Below, piece after piece: positions 12,015 to 25,000 of a stretch of DNA of 64,000 nucleotides. Position 1 is the first letter of the stretch; each line of letters begins with the position of its first letter. Source of the DNA: Membranipora membranacea (lineage: Eukaryota > Bryozoa > Gymnolaemata > Cheilostomatida > Membraniporidae); NCBI GenBank assembly GCA_914767715.1, contig OU612067.1, positions 16,001,001-16,065,000 on the forward strand. Reading direction: 5' to 3'. The notes beneath the pieces are model-generated. The model made no database searches, was not told the origin of the DNA, and saw nothing but the letters and a program-made list of their open reading frames with translations. Both the position numbers and the translations under genes were made by a program.

Positions 12015-14826
12015 TAATAGTCATATCTGCTCGGGGCCTAAATAGATTAAGTTTCAGAATAATAGTTTAGGATTAGATTCTTGTGTTTTGAAGGAGTAGG
12101 CCACTCTTGATTTAAGACAAGATACCTCTAATCCGTGAAACCATTATTTCAACATTGACTATAGAATTTGAACATCAATTTTAGAGTGTTATCTCTCAGG
12201 GAAGATATGTGATTCTAATTACGTCATAAGAACCTAGTTTTACACTTGGGTCACCACCACTTTGAAAAAATTCATGTTAACTTGATTAAAATTTAAGATT
12301 TTTGGAAATAACATTCTTCCATTATTCCTAGGCATGCATAGAACACTGAAATGCAAGGAACATAACTCTTATATGTGAATTAAGTAGTCCAGACATGCGA
12401 TACAAAATGTGGTGTGCTTGGACTTGCTTGAACTCGGAGAAGAATAACTTTTCAAGTCTTGAAGTTTCAAACCTATATTCTTGTTTCAGCGTAGAAGGTT
12501 TTTCATGCCAGTCACAATATCAAAATATCTCTGTCGGTGGAAAACTCCACATTTTCGGGTGATAGGGGCATGTAAGTTAGGTTAGATCATTATTGCATCA
12601 TACTTATCAGCTTCCGATTGGAGTGGCAACGCCAAGGGGTAGAAAATGCCAATCAAATTATTGAGTGAGTTGCCATGTACCATGAAACACTGTTATTTAT
12701 AACCACAGGTGATATTGAATAGAATAAAATACGGCTATACGGATTGTCTGATGGCCAAACAAAACATGCAGCTGTACCACAAGCCTACCTTAACCAATGA
12801 TCTGACTAAAATTTTCATTAGAGACTATGTGCCCTGCAGTAGGGAGGCGCAAAACTGCCAATGCACCTTCAAAGGAACTCACCACTTCTAAAAATTCTTG
12901 AACCATTATGTTCTGCTATGGGCTAGCTTTAGAAGTAAATTGAGGTATTTCGAATGTGTGATAGTCAGGCAGATTATACATTGGATGTTCAGGCATATGT
13001 TTACAGGGTAAATAACACTCCCTATATGATTTATAGTAAGGCTTTCACAAACAAACTTAAATGTGATATCCAGCATGTGCGTAGCCAGTCTCTTATGTCA
13101 GTATGAATAGGATGTGCCCTTTTTTATGATTGGTAAAACGCATGGACTAATTTCATTACTTATTTTACTGTGATTTCCTCTATCAGCTGGTTAGGATTGT
13201 CCTTTTATATGGGCCAACCATATCACTTGCTCACTGGGAGATAAGGTGTGGCTTCTTCTACACTGATCTTGCCACAATCCGGCTGCAACAATTTACTTCT
13301 TGGAAGTTTCTTAAAAAAAATAAAAACAGCCAGTTTATGTTTATTGGAGTGTTGTTTCAAAGTATATGGTACCCAGACCTGAGTATATCATTTTACTAAT
13401 TAAAACTTTATTGAACAAAAATTTCTTATCTTTACAGGAAGAATATGTGACAATCCTGCAGGAATGCTGGTTGATGGACGCCTCTCATTTCTTTGAGGAT
13501 GTCGTCGGCATCCACAAAACCAAATTCAGCATATTAACACAGTTAATTGAGCTGTGTGAAAATTACAGTTCCGCTTTGTCACAGCTTATTGCTTCATGCT
13601 TATCTTGATCAAATCTTGATTTATTATGCTAAGATACCAATGATATATGTATCTTTGTCAAAACAATACTTTATATTTTGTGGAAAATCTGCACTGACAC
13701 ATGTCCTTCTCAATGTCTGAAAGATAAATTTATCAGTATCATTTATACTGAATTTGACCGTCTATCTGTTAAGTGAGTCAGTATCTCTAAACACATTCCA
13801 TTCAAGAAAGCATTATTTCAATATACAATGCTACAATGATAACCTATAACCATATCTATTTTATCTCACAATTTTTTGTTTTTTTTAATGTGGAATATTT
13901 AAAAAACATTTGCTCGAAAAGAATAATCAAACCAGTTGACCAACATGTTAACTATGTTGGTTTTTCATTATGGATTCCTTTTTGAATTCCCCGCAAACTA
14001 CAGAATCATTGCACGATCATTAGTGATAGTATTGCCTATTTAATATTTTGTACCGAGCATTTGATGTAGTGCTTGATGTGATTGTGGTAATAACAAATTC
14101 TTATTATCTTATCGGCAAGGCTCTGCATATGTATCAAACCATGGCCTTCAAATTCTAAATAACCCATAGAACAATGTTGCTACTATTTCCATCACCATAG
14201 GCAAGCCAGTAGAGGTCTTGGATGTTAATCAAAAGTACAAAAAATATCATGATCACAATGTCCCGCAATCAATAACAACTTATGTAAATACGCCAAAGCA
14301 TATAAGCTTTACAATATCTAGCATTATGTGATTATAGAAACTCTGTCTTTCAGTCAATTTTCCATTATATACAATTTGCCAACATTCTGCCTCATATTTT
14401 GATACCTTGAGTAATATGCAATTTGATAATTTGTGGATGGTGATCATTTTACCTTAGCTGTACCTTTGGTCAAGCGTAATTGCTGTTTTTTTTTGTAGTT
14501 ATGAAAAAGTGACATGATGTCGAAACTGGTAGGAGTCCTTGCGGAGGATTCTGAGACAATCACATTAGATGATGAAAATGGAGTGCATCTATAGCTGCTG
14601 CAGGCAAAACTCCTATCTGAAAACTTCACATCAGTTTCGGAGGACCTAGTGTGTCAGACCATTCTAATTTCACTGAATTACACAACATTTCAGAAGTGAT
14701 GTTGTGGACATGGTAAGTTTTTGTTTTGCAGTATATATTTGTAATCTCTGTATTCCATTTAATTGTAATCTATTGAATCCAATTATGCAACATTTTATAT
14801 CAATTAATTAATCTGTTAATTAATCA
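12015..14826. other. Mostly non-coding, with one possible kinase relic
   Basis: No splice-supported gene. At 13438-13606 a + strand frame reads EEYVTILQECWLMDASHFFEDVVG, shown here because it echoes the last conserved part of tyrosine kinases (Y...M..CW..d...RPtFedvv), but the RPT is missing. A further short frame at about 14520-14597 reads SKLVGVLAEDSETIT. These could be exons or relics of one gene; the evidence is weak. Confidence 0.3.
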
Positions 14827-15045
14827 GGTTAGCCTAGTGGTTAGCGGGTTGGATCATCGATCTGACGACCGCAGTTCGATTCCTGTGCATGTCCACTGGT
14901 GTTACCTGAGAAGCCGAGTTCGGTAGGGTGTTCCAATGAGTACCAAATGACCGGGCGGTAAAGATGTAGCGTTCACCGCTTGGAAGTACCCATTGTGGCT
15001 TACATTAAGCGGTATATAAATGAACTCATTATTATTATTATATCA
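14827..15045 (+). mobile_element. tRNA-derived SINE, family A
   Basis: An A-box-like TAGCCTAGTGG at 14830-14840 and B-box-like AGTTCGATTCC at 14873-14883 are spaced as in a tRNA. The flanks do not fold into a clean tRNA cloverleaf. A unique body follows, ending in an (ATT)n tail at about 15030-15042. The box spacing plus simple-repeat tail is the standard SINE layout. Confidence 0.8.
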
Positions 15046-16603
15046 GATTGGCAGCAGACAGCATGTAATAACAGAACTTTTAATGGTGTCACTTGTGAAA
15101 AAAGAATATCAGTATTTTTAATGTCCTTACTGTTCAACAGACAATTATTGCAGTTAGAGGCTTGCAAACCTCCACAATATTCTCCACAATGATGATTGAT
15201 GTCAAGGAGCCATCCAAGTTGAAGGCTTTCCACTGTAGTTTTGAGCGTTGACCTCTTTTTTGTATATGGTCACATATTGGACAAATTTAATGCTCATTGG
15301 TGGACTGATTTTTTTCATAGGTTACAGTACGCAGACACAAAGCATATCGTCAAGTAAAGATAGCTAAAATGCCAGTGATATTGTAGTCTATATGGGGTTG
15401 TGCACTTATTACGCATGGACAGACTACTAACATTCAAAATATTCTCACTAGTTTTGTCAAAACAATATGACTGAGAAACATTTATTTCTATTAAAATGAT
15501 GCGCCACTGTGTGGCTGTGAGATGGAAGGGGCCTTATTGTTATCTGTATGTCTTGGCTAGTTGAAGATGCATATTATGGTATTGGTATTACCAAATGGGC
15601 TATATGAAGGCAACAGCAGAGAACAATAGCTTATGCCTGTACCGAGGTGAGGGATTGGGGCAGTCAGACCATTGACTTGACCAGCAATCCTTCAGTAAGT
15701 TTACACTATCTTGCAAATGGGCTAGGAGGAGACAGGGATCAATGGCAGCTAATACAATCGAGTTCGGGGATGATGAATGTATAAAAATCGTCCCTCCTGT
15801 AAATTAACATTTACAATGTTTTTATTGAATTATTTTTACAGCAATGGCTAACCTCATTCAAGATTTCAGTTGAAAAAATAGGAAACAGCCATGGGACCTG
15901 CAATGGCCACAGTCAAAACTACCAATGCTCCTTCAGTAAGTTACCACTTACAATCATTTAACTTTACTTACCACCCTATGTGAGGCTGAACATACAGCAG
16001 ACATTCAGGTATTTCAATATGGTTAATAGAAGACTCCCTATGCATGAAATGCTAATATTGACACTGGAAGAAATTCTATTAAACTGATTCCTTCCTTTTC
16101 AGAACGAATCAAATCAATGATTGAGCACACATTGGATTTTGAGCGAATTCCATTGCTACCCAAATCTGTCGCCTCGATGGAAAAGTTGAATGATGCTGAC
16201 TAACTCCCCTTTAAAGGAAAATGTGTCAGACTATTCTACCTCAGCCTCAGCCTCAGCATAAGCACACACACCAGCACCCAGTGGGAGTAAACCCTCAAAC
16301 TATCTGCATAGGTGTGATGCAGAATAACCAATAATGCCAATCTATATTTCAATCAATGAATTCTATTTATCGATATTTTCAACCTCTATCCACTTTCTGA
16401 TTATATTTGAATGCACTGATTAAGTTGTTTTTTCAAATTGTCTGATGCAGTTAACTCAAACCCCATAATGCATTTGGACAAGATTTCAATACTATCAATG
16501 TTATTCAAATATATGATCGGCAAAAGGTGCAGTCATACGAGGTCTCTTTCTGTTATTATCAATGCACAATCAATGTTTTGAAATACCATCTGCACCTATT
16601 AAA
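15046..16603. other. Non-coding stretch
   Basis: No recognised gene. Short (CCTCAG)n-like simple sequence occurs near 16240. Two CTTCAGTAAGTT words (15690, 15931) look like splice donors but do not follow convincing coding sequence. Confidence 0.4.
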
Positions 16604-17046
16604 TCACTGAGAGTGATATACAGGAGGTTAGCTCACGAGAGACGCGCCAATATCAGCAGAGGGCTCTTTGAGATATTATCTCCTTGTGTGTGTACTATAT
16701 AAGACATCAAGACATAAAGACACCAGTTTGCCATCTGCATTCATTTGATTACAGAGAGTAACATACAGGAGAATAGCCCACGAGAGAAGAAGAAACATCA
16801 GCCAGGGAAGCACTTAAACTCTCTCCTCTTCCCCTTCGGCTCTTTGAGATATTATCTCTTTGTGTGTGTACTATATAAGGCATCAAGACATAAAGACATC
16901 AATTTGCCATCTACATTCATTTGATTACAATGAGTAACATACAGGAGAATAGCCCACGAGAGGAGAAGAAACATCAGCCAGGGAAGCACTCAAACTCTCT
17001 CCTCTTCCTCTTCGGCTCTTTGAGATATTATCTCTTTGTGTGTGTG
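16604..17046. repeat. Tandem repeat of about 176 bp, 2.5 copies, TATA-bearing
   Basis: Copies begin near 16604, 16753 and 16930. Each has a TACAGGAG-GAG block, a GGCTCTTTGAGATATTATCTC block and TTGTGTGTGT; the first two continue through ACTATATAAG and CATCAAGACATAAAGACA. Copy 1 has a shortened middle; copies 2 and 3 are nearly identical until copy 3 breaks off after TGTGTG. TATATAAG resembles a TATA box, but no gene is seen downstream. Confidence 0.8.
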
Positions 17047-17919
17047 CAGCTGAAACTATCAAGGTACTTATCTTTTATGCATAGTAAAGCAGAAAGATTT
17101 CAGTACATATTTGAACAACAATCCCTGTGGCTCAAAAATAACATGTTAAACCACTGCTGCCACAGCTCAACATTTTTTTTAGTGTTGGATCTCAGCTAGA
17201 TTTCAAAGGCACCTGATTGGTCAGAGTCAACCTTTGTCATCACTTATGGTGGATGGCTGGGGGAGAAGATGCTCCCTACATTTTGAGAGCTCACACAACT
17301 CCATACAAAGCTACTGGCTAGATGTTTTGACGCCACAACTCTGTATTTGAATTTTTGACTGGTGGCTCTGCCGGGCAAAGCACAGCTGTGTCAGGAACCT
17401 CAATCGTCAACTAGCAAAATAAGCAATCCATCATATTAGACATCACACACAATATCAAGGATTCCCGCAAACAATCTTCATGATCATAGAAACAGCGCAC
17501 TCACCTTTTGACATGATGAATGCCTGATGTTGTCTTAACTCCTAATACAGTATGAAAGGTTTAACAACCATAGTGAGTAGCTTGGTCATCATATTATTTG
17601 TCTCTTCAAAAAATAGAAATATGATCTTACTGCAACTGGACTCAAATCAATTGCTTACTGCCTTGTCAGTGCAGCTGGCATGTTTTTAATATTATCCCGT
17701 AACATGTGTATGTCTACATAATATCAGTATACTTAGTGAACACTTGTCCTTCTATACTCCCACACATGGCCATACATTATGTATGGTATACTACTTGTAC
17801 TAGCACATCTACAAATGAACAGATTTACATTCTCTGTATACACTAGTCTAAAATATTTTATCACAAAGGGCAAACGATTATTTATAGGCGGAACTTCCTG
17901 ATTGGACATTATTATTTCA

Positions 17920-18440
17920 ATAAAGGTCTATCGACAAAACTATTTGACTCTGCTCGTAATTTTTAAAATGTGTAAACTTTTTAGTCCAGGGTCTACACAA
18001 ATTATATTGCTATGAACTGACAAAGGCATCACCAAACTAATAATAATTTCGTTCGATCTCAGCCCAACACTTAGTCAAAGAACGGAGTTCCAAGTAGCTC
18101 TTTAAAAGAGTCAACATCTCAGGGGCTTCATCTGCTGGGAAAACCAAATTGGCTGGCTATTCCTATACAGTAGTCCCTTATCTACACTAAGGGACAGTCA
18201 ATCCAGCCTCTGGACCACAATCTATTATAATAATCAATAAAGGTCGATTTACAAAAGCATCTACTGTTACTTTTGAAATGTATAAACTTTTTAATGTAGG
18301 GCCTACACAATTTGCAAAACATAAAACCAGCAAAGCCATCGCCAAGTTAATAATCTATTTGTTAGATGTTATGCCGAAGTTATAGTCCTAGGGGAAAGAG
18401 TTCCAAGTATCAATAGCTCTTAAAAAGGGTCGACGCGTCT
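17920..18440. repeat. Old tandem duplication of about 310 bp spacing
   Basis: 17920-18130 and 18233-18440 align imperfectly: AATAAAGGTC, TGTAAACTTTTTAG / TATAAACTTTTTAA, GGGTCTACACAA / GGGCCTACACAA, GAGTTCCAAGTA and AGAGTCAACATCTCAGGG / AGGGTCGACGCGTCTAGGG. Divergence shows the duplication is not recent. Confidence 0.65.
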
Positions 18441-18660
18441 AGGGTTGAGAGAGAAAGTTTCTAAACTTTTTTTTTTAAGTAGACAGCTTTGCGATCTGAT
18501 ATTTTCATGTTCTCTTCTCCTATAATGCAGTCATAGAAAAACTATTTAATATTTCAGATTGAAAATTATTTCATACTGTTTTTATTCTTACAAACAATGT
18601 TGAACTCACTCATCTGATACAATGAAATGGCCTCAATTTATACCCTTGGTTGTCTCAGAA
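18440..18660 (-). other. R2 3' flank, homologous to R6 3' flank
   Basis: Aligns with 50735-50945 in the same orientation (shared ACAGCTTTGC, TTTTCATGTTCTC, ATAATGCAGTC, TTTCAGATTGA and TTTCATACTG words). On the minus strand a conserved AATAAA (18581-18586) lies about 460 bases after the R2 stop and is kept in the R6 flank (50855-50860). It is a candidate poly(A) signal, and it shows that R2 and R6 were duplicated with their 3' ends. Confidence 0.7.
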
Positions 18661-19041
18661 ATAGATTTAAAAAATTAGCAAAATATTGATATCTTTTGAT
18701 TTCTTTCGATTCTATGAGTGAATCCAAGCAAAAGCTTAGGCAAATAGGAAAAGCTGCAGCATATAGAACAAGAATTTGAGTAATGATGGTAAAAAGTAAG
18801 AAAAGGCAATATCAAAGGGCAAGAAATATAATCTTAAAGGCTTGATCAAGTATAGTAAGAATTATCAGACCTTTACTGAATAGCCTGCCCATCTGGCTGT
18901 ACAAACTGCACCTTCAGTGTTCCAGGGGTCAAGGTTCACGTTACATCAAGGAGAAAACTGTTCTATTGAATGAAAATATTCTGAGGAATCAAAAGATACT
19001 CTTGATAGAGATAAAATCTTTTAAAAATAGCGTCCCAGTCC

Positions 19042-22000
19042 CTAGTTATTTAGAGAAGTATAGACATGGTTATCTTCTCCTACTTCACATTCACGATTCA
19101 CGATCTCATACTCTGCACCTCTAGACTGAATATTTCCAGCGATCCTAGCACCAGAGTTCTCATATGTGTTGGCTTCATTGTTGACTTGATTGCTGTTTTC
19201 AGAATAAACAGCAGGATTAGTTCGGGAGAGGTCCAATCCCACCTCTTCGTACTCAGTTGGATTGTTTATTCTACCTTTAAAACAAAAGATCATCACAAAT
19301 TGATTGGATTTAATTGAAATAATTTTCTGTATCATTATTTTTATATGTTAAAATAGATTTATCTTGCTATCAATTATAATTCTAGTTTATATGTTTATCC
19401 CTTATACCGCTACAACATTTATCTTGCCGAAAAATATATTCCATTTCAGTTTTGAATAACCATCAAGTTAAGTTGCATAAGTTTTGCATAAACACAAGGA
19501 GGGGAATTATTCATGACCTGTAGCTGATGGTTTTGTACGGCATTAGATGGATTCAATTTAATCTGAAACCCTAATGGAAGTTTTGAGTATATAATATATA
19601 TTGATTTGTGTCATTGCTGAATTCATACCGTTAGTGACGCTTCTTTCCGCTACAAGTTGCTGAGTTTTCCCAGATGCGGTCAACCTGAAATGTTCAATTC
19701 ATATGAGATAGAGAGTTGCTTGATAAGATTCAGATTAATAAACATCTGAACTTTGCTCTTTAATATGATGATGATTGATGGAATAACGACCATTACTAGG
19801 ATTACAGGCAATGCTGAGTTTTACCTTTGAATCTCTGTAGTCAACCTTCTGCTTCTGATCACAAAGAAAACCAGCCCACCAGTCAGAAGTATGCCAACAA
19901 CTCCGAGGACAGAACCTATAATGACTGCATGATGTTGATCTCCTACAACTAATGATAAATTCATTTGTGCAAATATCTGATTAACTGAAGCAAGGATGTG
20001 TTAAAATATCCAGTATAATATACTGGATATTTTAACACATTTATGCTGGAAATATCCAGTATGATTGTATTGGATGCAAAGAATGCCATGCTCTTCCAAT
20101 TCACTATAAAAAATAGAATGTAGGCAATATTAAGACGGTATGACAATATTTGTTCTCAGCATTAGAAAGGAGTTATCCTCTTCTTAGCCAAGGGAGCACA
20201 ACTCAGTGTTTACAACGCAAGACTTACTCTGCAAAATTAATCGATCATATTTTTGGCAAGACTGTTTGTGAGATGCAATGAAAATTCCCCAGCCTGTTTG
20301 GAAGCCAGAGAAACTAACTCACCCTTAATTTTCTCAGCTGTCGCCTGATGCTGTCGTACATCTGCAAACAGCAAAATAGTTGATGAACATATCCGATTCG
20401 TGTTTTATATGGTGCAATTTTGGTACATATAAGATATATAAAAAGAGGGTCGTGAAAAAAAAAACACTTTTTCTGAAAGAGGCAGCTGCACACTGTCTTA
20501 GAAATCTGAGAAGTCAAGCTATAATTTAGTAGTGCTCATCAGAATGCCTCTTTATGAGTGTCTTTGGGACAGGTACAGTCAATTAGGATAAAATACATTC
20601 ACATTTTTTCACGAGCTGATAACTCCGAGGCCAAATTATAGCCAATTTTCATTTCAGTCACTGAGTAGACTTGGTTTTTTATAAAACTCAATGGTAAAAC
20701 ATGACTATTGCCATGGTCAAACCGCAGACTTTTGCGCTTGAGCTTAAGACAACAAAGCTTACCAGTAGAAAAAATGGACTCGCTCACCAGAAATCTTTTG
20801 ACATTTCACTACCCAATCATTTAGATGGAATGGTTTGGAAGGGTGACAATCCAGCTTCCAGCTGCAGAACAAATAATACTCATTTCGCTGACACCATTTA
20901 GCAGCTGATAGCCAGGATCACAGCTTATGTTTAGTACAGTGTGGTATATGAAAGATGTTAGTAGTGAGCTTGGTATTGTGCCAGCGTCGATTAGCTCTAA
21001 CGTATCACATTGTACTCAATATAAAGTAATAAAAAAGTTGTAAGTGCTTTGGATGAGTTTAAATGTTTGTGTGCCCAACAATCCTATACAGAGACACAGG
21101 GTAGAGGTCAGACAGGAAAGGACAGAGGTCTGGCATTGACCAAATTAAAGATTATCAGTACTGATGTTGGACAATTGGTCAACGAAAAAACTGTGTTATT
21201 GCCATTCAGTTCAGTTCAATATTTCTAATAGTTATCTAGCAAAAATGGATATCTTTGCCTTCTTACATGATGACTAACCTTCCTCACACAGCTGAGATGT
21301 TGACCAGGTTTTATCACTCTGACATGTTATAACTCCAGTCAGTTTAGTAAAACACCCATCACATTCATAATCTACTGTCTTCATGTAATCTACTGTATCT
21401 TTAGTAGTTGATATTGTGACATGAGCCTGGGCAGTGAGTTCTGTTACATTGCACTGTACTGTAGAGTAATATTGGGCATTAGTTAACGTGATGTATCGCT
21501 TTTTAAAATATTTTAATATTGTATTGGTGATGTCTAATAATTATTTACACAGTTGAAACCTCCCAAATATTTGACATTGCGTTGCATTGACCTCTGACAG
21601 TTCATTTTGGAGCAAAACGTACCCTTTTTAAATTGAGACCTCTGTGCCTTGTTATTGAGGTATTTGATTAGTTTTTGCTTTCACCATATAGAGGAGGCAT
21701 GTCACTAACTTGAGGAGTGACATTTTAGTAAAACTTTGTGTTTTTAGGACTCCTGTCTTAAAATGGGTTTTTGCAATAGTAAAGAGGTCATTTCTGACCC
21801 CTCATTACATGCGACCCCAACAATGCAGGAACTAAAATTTCCAATTTGTTATACCATTTTTGTCTTGTACTGTCACTTCCATAAATAATCTTACCAGCTT
21901 ACAGATCCTGGTTGTCACAGCTGTAACAGATAATAACCCAAATTTTCGCAATTTTAGGGGAAAATTTTCCAGCCAAAATTCAGAAATCCAGAAAGGTGTC

Positions 22001-25000
22001 TGACAAAATTGTTGTCAGCATGATATATAACACAGTATGGTCTAGGTTTTGATCGAAGCGATTATTGATTATGGCTTTACATCTTGAGATATTTGGATTT
22101 TTGTGGCTAAACTAGCTTTATTTGGTCCAAAACATGCACTCCTTTCCAACCAAAAAACTGAAAATAGGTTAAACAACATATTATACAACTCAGCTTACAT
22201 TAAACTAGAGAGTATTTCCGAGGTTTTGATCGTGACGTTTGATGACAAATTCAATAGTAGAGAAGTTATGAGCATAGACATTTCTCTGTCGATGCTAAGC
22301 AATCACCCAAAATAGGTGATCCACTGCATAGATTTTCACCACGCTTTTGCATAACGTAATTTACTGGATCATTTTGCCCATTGCTGCCCAAATGTTTTCA
22401 ATGTGTTTTAGTTAATGTTCAATTAATCAAGTTAGAAGCATGCGGTTTAAAAAATTTTGCAATATTAAACATTAGTCAGACTACTAGCAACGTGTCAATG
22501 AAGGAATTTTTGAGATGGGACAAGTAGTTCCTGAGAAACTGAAAAGGCGATATATCACGTTAAGCTTTATCAGTAAAATCTGGGTAATAAATAAAAAGCG
22601 CAACATTATAAAAGATATAATTCCGGAATGCTAATGGTATGATTGGATTTAATGGGTTATAAGTGAACTTATTGTTCTTCGCACCACTCAGAGTTAATCT
22701 ATGAAGGTTAATCGAGAAGCTTATCACAACTTGAAAGGTCATGCTGCGCATTCCTCATTTTATACCTAAAATTCTCACCTGGTGTACATCTGAATGAGTC
22801 TGCGATGTGTGTATCATTCCATTTCCAGGGTATGGTCTCATTATCTAGAGTACTACAAGATACTATTACAGAATCTGTACCATATGGAGATTTGTATCCT
22901 TCTTCACATGTGTACTCTATTGTTCTGTTTGGTGAGACCTCAGTTTGTATTGAGTTTTCAACTTCTTGTGATTTCTCTGTACACCACGGTACTGAAACAG
23001 CAACAAAACTCATAATATAGAATGGGTCCAACAAAAGCAGCCAAGATTTTTTTTTTCATTGGCTATTTATGATATTACTCCCGTTACAACAATTTTTATG
23101 CAAGAGAGTGGTCATCAAAAGTGAAGTATTAAGATGCTCGCTGGCCGAGATTTCTTGTTAGATTGTTATGCAATAGGTACATACCTACTATACACTTTAC
23201 ATCATTTGTCCAGGTAGCACCATCCCCATTCCTCTCACAGGTGATATAAGATTTGTCGTTGTGCTGATAGTTATTGAGACATTGATACTGTACAGATGAG
23301 TTCGGTAAGTAGTAAGATGTGTTAGTAGCCTGGAACACAGCATTCTCTATCATGGGGGGATTCGCACATCTTAAAACTGGAAAATTATACACATTGATAA
23401 TGTCAATTAGATTTTGTGAGCGGATTGATATTCACACACCTATATATTGAGAAACCACCCAAAACTAACTGGTTTGGCTTCAGAAAATAACAAGCTTTGC
23501 GACAGGTCAGACCCATCAAGTTTAGATATGGATTGTGCTTTTATTATGTGCAATGAGTTAATACCTTAAGGAAAAGAGGGAGTCCAATGTTTTATAAGGT
23601 TTGAAATGGTGCTCAAAAACATTCATCAGAGACGCAAATAAAACTTTCTAACTTGAAATTTTACTATACACACCTGAATATCTTATCATAAACCTCAGAG
23701 AAGCTGAATCCTCATCTGCATCGGTGGTACTCTCACAAGCAAATGGTATTGTACCCGCTGGTGAAGACTGAACTTCTACGACTGTACCAATAGGATCAGT
23801 TGTTCTTAAGATGTCATGCTCTCCTATCTTTATCATATGGCCGTTTAGTATTTTCGGAATTAAAAGTTCAAATCTTAAAGGAGCGTTTTGGGGGAGAGAA
23901 CTGATAATAGAATTACAGGGATGAAGTCCGATGAGATTGATTGACGGATTTGGAGGGCTGATAGTGCCATCTAGTGACACATTCCCCAACATAGTGTTCT
24001 CACCACACAGGACCACTGAAATATAAACAAGAGATACAACGCATTTTTTAATGTATTTGTAAATGTTTTCTTAAAATTCAAACTTTCTAAACTAAAATCT
24101 GCCATCAGGTACCACTGTAGTAACAAGCAGTGGTACTTTTGTACAGTGAGTAAGTGGAGCTCAGCTCCACTTGGTTATAAACACCCTTCAGCTCCACTTC
24201 AATTTTTTTTATTCCTTGGATAAGCGGGGCTCTCAGCCTGGGAGGATTCGAAACCTGAGATTTGATATTAGCATGTCGCATAGTGGTATTTTAAAGGTGT
24301 AAAACGCCTTGAGCATAAACAGCTGAGGGTATGTCTGAGATGGTACCGAAATATTGTTGGGTGAAACACCTGAGATTTGAAGATTATGTGCAAAGAATAG
24401 CTGGCAAAGCAAGTCAAAGAATGTATGTTGTTGAAAAAATGTTGCATCTAAGTTCAAAGCCACTAGCTTTCATGATGTTCATAAGTTGTGTAGTTTCCCT
24501 CTTTATGTATTTATTATCTGCCTGTTTTGCACACAAGCATATGTACCATAGACAAGAAATTACTAAGGAAAGTTTTTAATTTAATTGTTAAAGACAACTC
24601 CTTGATCACATCATACACAATTTTCTAGAGCGATGCCCTCAAATGCAAGTTCCATACTCTAGTAGCAAGTTCCTTTATTGACAAAGTATATGCATCCTTT
24701 TCTCGCAACATTTCATGTTTGTGATAGCAAGTAAATAAATAAAAACCTAGAGCATTTCTTGTAAACATAAAATCGTAAATAATTTTAGATTTGATCCAGA
24801 TGAACCAATTCATATGGACTAACCAAGGCCGTCGCCACAGGTGAAAATGAATCCTCATGATGTTAAAATATGATGTTTGTAAAAATATTGATTTAAAGGC
24901 GCCAGGGTAGAAAGGCATAACTAATGTAATGTGATGCTATTGAAATCATTACCTGGATTTATCCGGTTCACCTGCAAAATCATTTTTTTAACATGTCTAA

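Noticed and set aside
14827-14900. tRNA gene
   Set aside because: A and B boxes are present, but no clean acceptor stem or full cloverleaf; the body and ATT tail mark it as a SINE.
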